From Penicillus capitatus (Eukaryota; Chlorophyta): a stretch of 64,000 bases of DNA. This document shows, in pieces, positions 1 through 8,940 of the stretch. Every line of letters starts with the position of its first letter. Position 1 is the stretch's first letter. The stretch covers positions 1,984,001 through 2,048,000 of the forward strand of contig OZ287695.1 in NCBI GenBank assembly GCA_965649825.1, written 5' to 3'. Both the position numbers and the translations under genes were made by a program. The notes under the pieces are model-generated. The model was not told where the DNA came from. It ran no database searches and saw only the letters and a list, made by a program, of their open reading frames with translations.

Positions 1-2959
1 GGTTTATGCGGGATACTGCTGGTCGCTTCCAGTCTGTTGACGAGAACCATGGTTTCATTCTGGTGTGACGGGTCCATCCTGTGCGTTTTAAGTCTTGAGA
101 TTTATCTGCTGTCTTCCATAATCTGTCCGTACGGTCTTCGATGTATTTTTGTATGATGTCCTTGTATCCTTCGTCTTCTATTAGGCATTTGACTTCTCGG
201 TCTTCCTTTCTGGTATGGTGTCTGGGTTGTTGTTCTTCGTGCGTCTTATTTGGTATGCGTCTGAGTTCGGCTCGGAGGAGGTTGATCGGGGTGCAGTGTG
301 CTTCGGCAGTCGCTGGCTTGTGTGGTTCTTCTTGTCTTCTGAGTGTTGTCGGTGCAGTTTTGAGTAGGGTCCAGAGTGTGAGGTCGCTGGGAGGTGTTAT
401 ATGTGCGAGGGCAGTGGCTGTTTCGGCGGAGGTGGTGCGGTTGAGTCCTGTAATTGCGAGGCTTGCCAGTCTTGCGATGCGGTCTAATCTTCTACTGTCG
501 CTTTGACTGTTTAAGCGGGTGATCCATATTTCTGCTCCATATTGTATGATGGGTTGGATGCAAGATTGATACAGGGTTCTGATTATGATCGGCGCCGTTC
601 CCCAGAATGTTCTTGAAAGTCTTCTGATGGTATTCAGTCGGTGTCCGGCCTTAGTTGTCAGCTTGTTCATGTGGCTGGTAAATGTCATGCGGCTGTCAAA
701 GATGATTCCGAGGTATTTCATTTCTTCGACTGGGTTGATCGTCGTTCCCTTTATCACGAGTGTCGGGCTCGTTTGGTCTCTGTTTCTCTGGAATATGACG
801 AGCTGGGTTTTATCAATATTGAGCTTCATGTGGTTATTGTCACACCACTGCTCAAAGCCGTTTAGTGCTCGCTGTATGTCCGCTGTGTTGTTGTCCCGTT
901 GTAACGTTTGATAAAGTAGTACGTCATCCGCATACATTTGTACATGGACGTTCTCTGGGATGTGTACTGGTATATCAGCTGCGTAGAGTGCGTATAGTAT
1001 GGGGCTCAAAGGTGATCCCTGGGGTAGTCCTCGGCTTGGTGTATAGTGATGTCGCTGTTCTTGTATGATTATGTGATTGGTTCGGTTTTCGAGGAGAGAT
1101 TGAATTATATGTATTTTGTCTCGGGGCATGTGCCATTTCTTCAGCTTCGATTGTAAGATCTGCGGGCTGACTCTGTCGTATGCACTAGAGAGGTCCAGAC
1201 TGATCCCCATTGTCCTCTGTCGAGTATTTAGTGATGTCCAGATCGTGTGGGTGTAGTGCCAAAGTGGGTGTCTTGTGCTTCTCCCCTTGCGAAATCCGTG
1301 CTGGCTTTCTGGGAGTATGTGATTCGTCTCTGCCCATAGACTGACTTCGTGGGCGATCATGCCTTCGAGGATCTTGGACATCGTTGGCAGTAGTGTGATC
1401 GGGCGGTAGTGTGCAGGTTCTTCTCCTGATTTGCCCGGTTTGAGTATGTTGCAGATTATTCCTTTCTTCCACTGGCTTGGGTAGTGCCCGGTTCGGGCGA
1501 TGGCGTTGTATATTCTTGCCAGCGGGTTAGCCAGGACCATCGCGTTCGCTCGTAGTGCGATGAAAGGTATGTCATCGTGTCCCGGTGCTGTTTGTCTGCG
1601 TTTTCTTAAGAGCTCAAATGCTACTTGTGTTCTGGTTGTGAAGTCTCGTTCTTGGTCTGGCCCTTGTTGCTGGGTGTTGTCTGGGCTGTCCACGGGGCTT
1701 CTCGGGCGGGAGTGTCTTGTGTGATTATCGTCTGTGTTTTCGTTTATGTCTTCTGGGAAATAGTGCTCCGCCAGTGCATTTGCGATCAGTTCCGGTTCCG
1801 TCTGGAATTGTCCTCTGATTTTCAGTCGTGTGATGGCTGTTCTCTTCTTCTTTCCCTCTAGTCTTCTAAGGGCTTCCCAGCAGGTGTCCAGAGTCGTTTC
1901 TTCAGTGAATTTCTGGAAGGATTGTAGTTTCTTTGTTTGTATCATTCTTTTCCACTCCGCTTTCTTTTCCTCATGTTGTGGTGTGTTCTTGGGTGTGTTT
2001 TTCAGCTCAGAATATTTCGCTCGGGCTTCAGTATCGAACCATGTTTTGCGGTATGGACTGGGTTTTGATTGCGGTACGCAGAGTCGCATGGTGGCTTGTA
2101 TGGCGTTTGTGAGGAGGAGTACTTGTCTATCGATTTCGTCTGGGGTTTCAAGGTCCGAGGGTTGTATCGCCTGGATGAACATGTTGAGTATTTCTTTGAA
2201 CTCCTTCCAGTCAGTTTGTCTCCAATTCCACGTTGCCTTCTCCTGGAGCTCTTGTCGTCCGGTGTGTATCTCAAATGTGATCAAGTTATGGTCACTGGAC
2301 GGAATTACTTCTGGTAGGACTCTCCATTGTTGTATTCTTTCGGCGATTGGCATGGATGCAGCTGTAATGTCGAGCCATTGCTCGCAGTCGCTGCCTCGTT
2401 GGAAAGTCGGGGCGCTATCTGGCTCGTTGATGATATCGAGGTTTCTCGTTATCAATACTTCTTCTACTGTGTTTCCTTCAGGATTGCTCTGACTTCGGCC
2501 CCACCATCTGGAGTGGGCGTTGGCGTCTCCTCCCGTGAGTATTGTGACATTGTTCCGTTTCGCTTGTTCTATGGATTCTTCCCAGTCTTCGATCCCTTTC
2601 AGGGTAACTGGTTGCAAGTAAAATGAGTTGAGGCGTATCTTGTGTGCTCCTTGGTTTAGTTCTATTGTGGTCGATCTGGTGGCTTGGGTCTCGGTCGGTC
2701 GGTGTGGCACTGTTTTCCTGATGAGAATGCCAGCTCCACTATCATCTTCTGCGTGTTGGTAGTGCCAGTCGTATCCGAACGGTAGTTGTTTTCCTCTTCT
2801 TAGGCTTTGGGGTGGGTCGCTGATTAATACTGCATCTATCTTGTGCTCGTCTAGGTGAATTTTGAGTTCCTCCCAGGCTGCTGGTGAGCTTGCTAGGTTT
2901 ATTTGTCCTACACTGTATTTGTCCTTTGTGGGTGTTCGCGGTGGGGCGTGCTCTTTCAT
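1..2959 (-). CDS. LINE ORF2: endonuclease / reverse transcriptase (C-terminus off window)
   Basis: The ATG at 2959-2957 opens a frame that I could follow to base 1 without finding a stop. The N-terminal ~230 residues look like an APE-type endonuclease: GGDANAHSRWWG around residue 140, then LDIT and the SDHNLITF motif near residue 220. The reverse transcriptase follows, with the catalytic YADD around residue 675 preceded by the GLPQGSPLSP motif. The start codon overlaps the ORF1 stop as ATGA, so translation probably depends on termination-reinitiation. The product would nick target DNA and prime reverse transcription there. The frame runs off the left edge, so any RNase H or zinc-finger tail cannot be seen. 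Confidence 0.88.
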   Translation of the reverse strand, partial: MKEHAPPRTPTKDKYSVGQINLASSPAAWEELKIHLDEHKIDAVLISDPPQSLRRGKQLPFGYDWHYQHAEDDSGAGILIRKTVPHRPTETQATRSTTIELNQGAHKIRLNSFYLQPVTLKGIEDWEESIEQAKRNNVTILTGGDANAHSRWWGRSQSNPEGNTVEEVLITRNLDIINEPDSAPTFQRGSDCEQWLDITAASMPIAERIQQWRVLPEVIPSSDHNLITFEIHTGRQELQEKATWNWRQTDWKEFKEILNMFIQAIQPSDLETPDEIDRQVLLLTNAIQATMRLCVPQSKPSPYRKTWFDTEARAKYSELKNTPKNTPQHEEKKAEWKRMIQTKKLQSFQKFTEETTLDTCWEALRRLEGKKKRTAITRLKIRGQFQTEPELIANALAEHYFPEDINENTDDNHTRHSRPRSPVDSPDNTQQQGPDQERDFTTRTQVAFELLRKRRQTAPGHDDIPFIALRANAMVLANPLARIYNAIARTGHYPSQWKKGIICNILKPGKSGEEPAHYRPITLLPTMSKILEGMIAHEVSLWAETNHILPESQHGFRKGRSTRHPLWHYTHTIWTSLNTRQRTMGISLDLSSAYDRVSPQILQSKLKKWHMPRDKIHIIQSLLENRTNHIIIQEQRHHYTPSRGLPQGSPLSPILYALYAADIPVHIPENVHVQMYADDVLLYQTLQRDNNTADIQRALNGFEQWCDNNHMKLNIDKTQLVIFQRNRDQTSPTLVIKGTTINPVEEMKYLGIIFDSRMTFTSHMNKLTTKAGHRLNTIRRLSRTFWGTAPIIIRTLYQSCIQPIIQYGAEIWITRLNSQSDSRRLDRIARLASLAITGLNRTTSAETATALAHITPPSDLTLWTLLKTAPTTLRRQEEPHKPATAEAHCTPINLLRAELRRIPNKTHEEQQPRHHTRKEDREVKCLIEDEGYKDIIQKYIEDRTDRLWKTADKSQDLKRTGWTRHTRMKPWFSSTDWKRPAVSRIN

Positions 2960-4857
2960 TGTTGCTTCTGTTCTTGTTCTTGTCTTTCGCGCTGTTTGCG
3001 GATGCGTTCGCTTCTTCTGGGGCCTGGTGTCTGCGTTTCCGGGCTGGGCCGGTCGTGGTGTTGTTGACTAGTTGTTGGTGGGTGGTCTTGTCTCCATCCC
3101 GACAGGTCTTCTAGTCCTTGCTGGATTTCTTCTGAGAGAGCTATGAACGGGTTTTCGGACTCAATGGTTGCAGCCTCTTGTCGTCTTGGTTCTTCATTGT
3201 GTGCTGCCGGCGCCGTTGGCGAGGTGCCTGGTCTTGCTTCTGTGCGGTGTTCGTTTCGTGAAGGTTCCGTGTGTCCTGCTGTCTTTTGCGTTACTTGGGT
3301 GCCTCCATGTGGGGGAAGCGAGAGGCTTCGTAGCCATTCTGCGTGAGCAGTGTTTGCAGTTGCTCCTGGAGAGGAAGTCCTCGGGGTCTGGTCAGTGGTC
3401 GTGCCAAGATTCGGCTTATCCGGGGTAGCTTCTGTAGTTGATTGATTCTCTTCGGCCGTCAGATCGATGGGCGTCGGGGTCTCCATCCGGCGTCGCGAGA
3501 TGCTTGGTTCGGGAGGCTGTTCCGCTTCTCTGCTGGGAGTAATCATTTCGTCTGCCTCTTCCCGTTCTCTTTCTTCTGTGTTTCTTTTGGCTCCTCTGTT
3601 CGTCGAGTCGACTTCCATGGTGCGGTTGCTTGTTTTCCATTTTTCTTGTTGTGCGAATTCTCTGACATAGCAGGGGTATCCCACATATATTCCGGTCTTC
3701 TGAGCCATACGGGTGATGATTTCTGGTGGGCCAACCAATCTTCCGGTGGAGGTGGGTTCAGGAGCACTGCCGTCCACTTTTCTGTGGAATCGCACAAAAG
3801 TAAGAGTCGCCGTTTGTAACGTTTCTGGCTGTACTCCCAGCCATGTCGCATTTTCCGGGTCTTTTAGTTTCTCCACGACCGCTCTATGTGATAGGAAGCG
3901 GTCTACTCCCTCGACTACCACGCTGGGGACCGATGTGTCTTGATGGCTGGGTTTGGGCTGCCAGCAGCCCAGCATGTGGAGGTCTATCTCAGGGAAATAG
4001 TTGTCCCTGAGATAGGTCATCACGTTTTGGTCTAATTGTAGCAGCATATCTCCAGAGGTGAGCCCCCTCAGGTATTGCACCTGTCCGCCGTGGTTCTTGG
4101 CCCAAGTCGTTAGGGCGTCCTTCATCATGTTGTAGGTGGGGCGCTTGATCGAAGCCGCTTCGATGACGGGCGAGATGAAGACTTGTCTGGCCATGTTCTG
4201 GTCCTCCGGTGAGCTACGTTTCCACATCTCGCTCATGATTCTTCTTCTTGCTTGTTGCTCTGGGGTTTGTGTTTCGTATGCTGGCTTGGGTCTTTGCTGT
4301 CTTGAGATCATTGTCCAGGGTATTTGTTCTGATGGACTGCTCGGGAAGTAATTGGATTTGGCCACTTCGGCGTACGACACTGTTCTGGTCGTCTGCTGCA
4401 TTTGCTGTGCGGTCGACTGGACTCCGGTAGTCGTTCGTTGTTGTTGTTGTAGGAGAGAGGGCAGGGTCGGTTGATAGAGGGGGTTCGCCTGGACTGTTGT
4501 CGGCCTTACGGTTTGTTGCGCTTCGCGGGACATGTCGCTCTGGCCAATGCCGTAGCCGCCCTCCATGGCTTCGATTAGGTAGAGGGCCGTTTTTAGGGCG
4601 TGGTGGTCGACTCCAGCTTGCTCGAGGGTTGAGAGACACCCATGTATGCGCCTCATCGTCGTCCTGTAAAACCCTCGCTTGTCCGATCTACCGAGTTTTT
4701 CGTCCGCGTCCGTTTGGTCTGCCCAGTCCGAGGCCGTCATCGGCCGTCCAAAGCGCGTCGTTTGCGTCGGTTGTTGAGCGTTTTCGGTCGGGGTCTCGTT
4801 TTGCGCTGCCGCCGCAAAACTCCCGCTGCCTCCAGGTGGAGGTGTAGATGATTGCAT
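2956..4857 (-). CDS. LINE ORF1 protein (gag-like, RNA-binding role presumed)
   Basis: This 633-residue frame starts just downstream of the tandem monomers and ends with a TGA that overlaps the ORF2 start. The protein is hydrophilic and rich in Gln, Pro, Ser and Thr, with basic and acidic tracts near the C-terminus. A more ordered middle part (about residues 190-420) contains hydrophobic and aromatic spacing, including a segment around 'VRFHRK'. I see no CCHC zinc knuckle, unlike many ORF1 proteins. Position and overlap with ORF2 identify it as ORF1; binding of the element's RNA is expected from the family, not shown by a motif here. Confidence 0.75.
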   Translation of the reverse strand: MQSSTPPPGGSGSFAAAAQNETPTENAQQPTQTTRFGRPMTASDWADQTDADEKLGRSDKRGFYRTTMRRIHGCLSTLEQAGVDHHALKTALYLIEAMEGGYGIGQSDMSREAQQTVRPTTVQANPLYQPTLPSLLQQQQRTTTGVQSTAQQMQQTTRTVSYAEVAKSNYFPSSPSEQIPWTMISRQQRPKPAYETQTPEQQARRRIMSEMWKRSSPEDQNMARQVFISPVIEAASIKRPTYNMMKDALTTWAKNHGGQVQYLRGLTSGDMLLQLDQNVMTYLRDNYFPEIDLHMLGCWQPKPSHQDTSVPSVVVEGVDRFLSHRAVVEKLKDPENATWLGVQPETLQTATLTFVRFHRKVDGSAPEPTSTGRLVGPPEIITRMAQKTGIYVGYPCYVREFAQQEKWKTSNRTMEVDSTNRGAKRNTEEREREEADEMITPSREAEQPPEPSISRRRMETPTPIDLTAEENQSTTEATPDKPNLGTTTDQTPRTSSPGATANTAHAEWLRSLSLPPHGGTQVTQKTAGHTEPSRNEHRTEARPGTSPTAPAAHNEEPRRQEAATIESENPFIALSEEIQQGLEDLSGWRQDHPPTTSQQHHDRPSPETQTPGPRRSERIRKQRERQEQEQKQQ

Positions 4858-4877
4858 TATCGAGAAGGTGCCCCCCC

Positions 4878-5904
4878 CGCCGACGACTTCGGCCGAAGAC
4901 CTTCGGGGAACGCCACGGACGGTCGACGGCCGTTTGCACGCCTCTCGGCGACCACCGCGGGCCTCTGTGGATGTCCGCGGCGTTCCTTTCGCTCGGATGC
5001 ACCCGGAACCGGGCCACGGTGATGTGACGTGTTCGGTGTAACAGGTTACACTGCTCGCGCGGCTCGCGCGGTTACACCTAGGTGTAACCTGTTACACCGA
5101 ACACGCCCCGCCGACGACTTCGGCCGAAGACCTTCGGGGAACGCCGCGGACGGTCGACGGCCGCTTGCACGCCTCTCGGCGACCACCGCGGGCCTCTGTG
5201 GATGTCCGCGGCGTTCCTTTCGCTCGGATGCACCCGGAACCGGGCCACGGTGATGTGACGTGTTCGGTGTAACAGGTTACACTGCTCGCGCGGCTCGCGC
5301 GGTTACACCTAGGTGTAACCTGTTACACCGAACACGCCCCGCCGACGACTTCGGCCGAAGACCTTCGGGGAACGCCGCGGACGGTCGACGGCCGCTTGCA
5401 CGCCTCTCGGCGACCACCGCGGGCCTCTGTGGATGTCCGCGGCGTTCCTTTCGCTCGGATGCACCCGGAACCGGGCCACGGTGATGTGACGTGTTCGGTG
5501 TAACAGGTTACACTGCTCGCGCGGCTCGCGCGGTTACACCTAGGTGTAACCTGTTACACCGAACACGCCCCGCCGACGACTTCGGCCGAAGACCTTCGGG
5601 GAACGCCGCGGACGGTCGACGGCCGCTTGCACGCCTCTCGGCGACCACCGCGGGCCTCTGTGGATGTCCGCGGCGTTCCTTTCGCTCGGATGCACCCGGA
5701 ACCGGGCCACGGTGATGTGACGTGTTCGGTGTAACAGGTTACACTGCTCGCGCGGCTCGCGCGGTTACACCTAGGTGTAACCTGTTACACCGAACACGCC
5801 CCGCCGACGACTTCGGCCGAAGACCTTCGGGGAACGCCACGGACGGTCGCCGGCCGCTTGCACGCCTCTCGGCGACCACCGCGGGCCTCTGTGGATGTCC
5901 GCGT
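4878..5904 (-). repeat. Tandem 231-bp monomers forming the LINE 5' end
   Basis: Units start at about 4878, 5110, 5341, 5572 and 5803; the last is cut at about 5904. The copies are nearly identical, and the outer ones carry a few substitutions. Each complete unit holds a long inverted repeat: a 21-nt arm beginning GTTCGGTGTAACAGG and its complement about 30 nt further on, plus the inner perfect palindrome GTTACACCTAGGTGTAAC. A run of C lies at 4871-4877, between the array and ORF1. Position directly before ORF1 is like the monomer promoters of rodent L1, so a promoter role is likely but inferred. A 74-codon GTG-start frame recurs in each unit and is not considered a gene. Confidence 0.85.
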
Positions 5905-7820
5905 CTTGCGCGGACCATCCCGTTTTACATTATCTTGATGGTGCGATTGTGGGGGCCGGACTCTAAGGGAACTGGATGTACGAACGTCAGGCTTGCTGAC
6001 AACGTCGGAGAGCTATGGCATGCAGGTGCAGTCGAAGAAGATCGAATCCGGGAAATCGGAGGTGGAGTTCCTGGGGTACGAACTAAGATCCGGCGGAAGC
6101 GTGAGTGCGGAGAGGTACCTGCGGGAACGCAGAAGGAAGGTGGGCGGTGCGATCGAGACAAAGAGAGAGCTCCAGAGTTTATTGGGGACTCTCAACGTGG
6201 CCCGAAACTTCATTCCATGACTAAGCGAAAGAACTGCGGCGTTGCAGGAGCTCTTGACGAACATGACGAGCAATGAGATGTGTAAAGAGGAGAAAGAACA
6301 GGCCTGCGTGCTAGCGGAAAAGGCCTGGGAGGAAGTATTGGAGACATGCGTCGCGGTGCAGATGGCCATACCGGAAAACCCTCGGTCCGAGCTCTCCACT
6401 TACTGGTCAACAGAGGCAGTAGGGTATGTGTTATTTATCAATGGAGAGGGAGGGCGTCGGGTCGTGGACGTCAATTCGACCAGATTCGCCGGTCAAGTGG
6501 CGGTGAGCAGCTTCCTAGGTGATATGCGTGGAATTGTGCGGGGTTCGAAAAAGACCCGGCATATCGTTTGGACCGCCCCGGTCGAAATCTGTTGCGATAA
6601 CCAAGGCACAGTGTCCCGGCTGCGGAAGGGACAGGTCATGGGCGACGATGTCCGGTGCTCCCGACTCATCGCCTGGTTGCTCGGAAGTTTCCCGCAGGCA
6701 CAATTCGAATGTGTCCCTGGAGCGAGGAACCAAATTGCCGATCGCCCCAGTAGAAGCAAGAGTCGACAGAAGGGCGAGGAAGAGGCTGTCGGAGTTGTTT
6801 CGGTCGGTCAACGACCTCCGGACAGCGTAGTCCGACGGCGGTTGGAGCAGGCGCACCGAGGCCACTGGCATGCGGAAAGGACCCGGTGCCATTTGAAGCG
6901 AGATGGGCCCGCCTGGCCTGGTGCGAGGAAGGAGGTGTTGCGGTACGTGAAACAGCGCCCCGATTGCCAACACTTTCGCGGCCTAGAGCATCGAGAACCT
7001 TGGGCGGGAACGGCGACGACTCGCCCGAACGATGTAGCCTTCGGGGACTTTCTGGGACCACTTACGTTAAGCCGGGACCGGGGAAAGCGGGTTGTCTGGT
7101 ACTGATCGACGGTTTTAGCCGCTTCACGCATTTACACTTGGCGAAGACCCCCCCCCCACCGAAAATGCGGTCTTGCGGGGTTTGCGGCGATGGGAGAAAA
7201 CCTTGGCGTGGAGACATGGGCACACACGAATCCTCATGGCGGATAGAGGGGCTGCATTCACCGGAGGAAGGGTACGAGCATTCTGCCACGAGCGAGGGAT
7301 CCGGCGACAATGGTCGGCGAGTCACGCTCCTTGGAGTAACGGGGCAGCCGAGCGCCAAGTTGGAAATGCGAAGAGCAGATTGGCCAGGACACTGTGGAAG
7401 TCTACCGCAGACATCTCGCTGCATACGTTGGAGAAAATTTTGAACGGAGGAAATTGCGAGGCGACGGGTTTTGCACCAACGGAACTTCGCTGGGGACGAC
7501 GTCGGGATGGATCCCTAATGACCAGGGCCGAATGGACCAGGCCACAAGTTTGGCAAGACAGAGACGGGCTGTTAGAAGACAGAAGGAAAGGGAATCCTTC
7601 CTGCAGCGGCTTCCGAACAGACCGCCGTTGCAGAAAGGACAATGGGTACCAGCTTACGAACCTCGTAAGAAGCGACATGCTCTTCACTCGCCGTGGACGG
7701 GGCCACACCTTACCGCTGAGCAGCAGGGGTCTCGGCTATGGATATTGCAAAAGAATGGAACATCCCGGAGGATAGGTCCCTTTCACGTGGAGCACCAGCG
7801 TTTGTTTCACGCACCTTGAC
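5905..7820 (+). pseudogene. Degenerate Ty3/gypsy-type pol remnant (RT end, RNase H, integrase)
   Basis: The piece begins inside the reverse transcriptase, with YLDG where YxDD is expected, then in-frame stops near 5,960-6,000. The RT thumb motif VEFLGY lies near 6,060. An RNase H-like domain follows (about 6,380-6,760), then an integrase zinc-binding H..H..C..C stretch (about 6,850-6,970). The integrase core DRGAAF..GAAERQ (7,230-7,360) is in another frame, as is the basic C-terminal part ending at 7,820. The reading frame changes at least three times after 7,085, so no full polyprotein can be made. The left part is replaced by the LINE, implying a nested insertion; the missing 5' half may lie beyond the window. 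Confidence 0.8.
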
Positions 7821-8100
7821 ATTTTTCTTTCGGGGTTGGCGGGAACCGTGGCGTCGCCTAGCGATGGGACTTTGTCTTGTGGACGGAGGGTTCACCTTGG
7901 CAGGGGGTGCTGAGCGCATGGTTCATAACGTTGGGGTCTACGATACTCGACGAAGCTCCGAAGACGGAAGCGTTAACCTAGTAGCCATTCACCCAGCGGA
8001 CATTCCCTCGGCAGGCCCTCAGGAGCAATCCATAGACAACGAAGTCCGACCAACCCCCCTAGTCGTCTACGAAGGTCCACCGAATCAACCAGAAGGCAAC
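7821..8100 (+). other. 3' flank of the gypsy remnant, related to 21,670-21,760
   Basis: No gene seen. The stretch from about 7,840 to 7,905 (GGGTTGGCGGGAACCGTGG..., then a purine-rich GGACGGAGGG) has a clear counterpart at about 21,677-21,750, just after the gag-like ORF ending at 21,640. This suggests a shared 3' region, possibly LTR or 3' UTR, of one retroelement family. I could not delimit an LTR. Confidence 0.4.
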
Positions 8101-8393
8101 ACCCGCCTCTCCTCTGCCTCCTATCCCACCACGACCCTTTCTTCTTTTCCTCCTCTCCTCTCGTCCATCTATCCCACCACGCCCCTTCTGCTACTCCATA
8201 CAGCACCCAATTTTCCCAGTCCGCCCCTTCATGTTTTCCGTCCCCTCCTGTCCACCTGCCATCCCTCCACGACCCTATCTGTTTTCCTTCCGCTCCCCCA
8301 TACCTGCCATTCCGCCCCGAACCTGTTTCCTTTCCGGGGAATGTGTAAGTTTGTCTTTCCCCTAAGCTTTCTCATGTATTGTATTTGAGTAGG
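8101..8393 (+). pseudogene. Proline-rich repeat module with intron (copy 1)
   Basis: In one forward frame this reads as a run of short repeats of the form A-I-P-P-R-P-Y/F-x-F-S, ending SGEC. A GTAAGT donor follows at 8345 and an acceptor at 8392, giving a 48-nt intron. The same repeat, the same SGEC ending and an intron at the same place occur at 25,100-25,368. No start codon in a convincing context was found, and the upstream sequence is retroelement debris, so this is probably a fragment of the gene at 24-25.4 kb or of an element that carries it. Function unknown. Confidence 0.4.
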
Positions 8394-8940
8394 TTTTCAT
8401 TCTTGATTGGGGCCAATAAAGGAGCTTGGCCTTCCCTTCTTTATTGCTGTTGGGGATAAAGAAAAATTAAAAAGAAAAAAACACTTTTCTCTTAGTACGT
8501 CCCACACTTTTTCCGTGTAGGCAAAAAACAAAAAAGAACAAAAAACCAAAAAAGGGGACTGACATCGTTCTGTATTTTTTTGATTGTCCATAGTGCCATC
8601 CACCCTCGCTTTGTTGTGGTTTGGCTTTGTTCAATGGTTTTACTCTAGCCGTTTGTTGTATTGCTATTTCACTCCATCTGCTGTTTTCTGTTTTTGTGAT
8701 TTGCTCTTTGATGTTTGCATTGCATTGTGTTTCTGTCTTCGTTTTCCTGTATTTTTTTATGTTCTGGTCCCTTTTTTGGCTCCGGACCCCTCATTGCATG
8801 TCCGCGAAGCGCGCCAGATCTGAGTACCCGCTCCTTTAGAGACAATTTGGTCAACTCACCCACGGAGACTTGTACACCAAACCAAATCGCTGACGCTCTG
8901 CCCAGGTTGCACAGATTACACATAACCAACAAGTAAGCAT
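8394..8940. other. T-rich / A-rich segment, no gene
   Basis: A-rich tracts (8,455-8,560) precede a T-rich stretch (8,565-8,790). The segment CCATCCACCCTCGCTTTG at 8,591-8,608 resembles 25,635-25,652, and the 20-mer at 8796-8815 (GCATGTCCGCG followed by AAGCGCGCC) recurs at 30,942-30,961. It therefore looks like part of a dispersed repeat. No coding frame with family resemblance. Confidence 0.4.

Larger units (their letters stand above)
1..5904 (-). mobile_element. LINE-type (non-LTR) retrotransposon, 3' end beyond the left edge
   Basis: Read on the minus strand, the element starts near 5,904 with tandem 231-bp monomers. ORF1 follows (4857 to 2956), then ORF2 with an endonuclease and a reverse transcriptase (2959 to the edge). 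Its 3' end is outside the window, so no tail or target duplication can be seen. No stop codon appears in the parts of ORF2 I translated, and ORF1 is open throughout, so this copy may be young and intact as far as visible. The endonuclease motif style (GGDANAH..WWG) recalls the Jockey/R1/I group, but clade placement is inference. Its 5' end directly joins sequence of a Ty3/gypsy pol remnant. Confidence 0.9.

Noticed and set aside
3143-4851. Several plus-strand frames of 60-140 codons
   Set aside because: They are shadows of LINE ORF1 on the other strand.
5029-5715. Three identical 74-codon frames in successive 231-bp monomers
   Set aside because: They start at GTG, follow from the exact repeat, and lie on the strand opposite to the LINE; no family resemblance.
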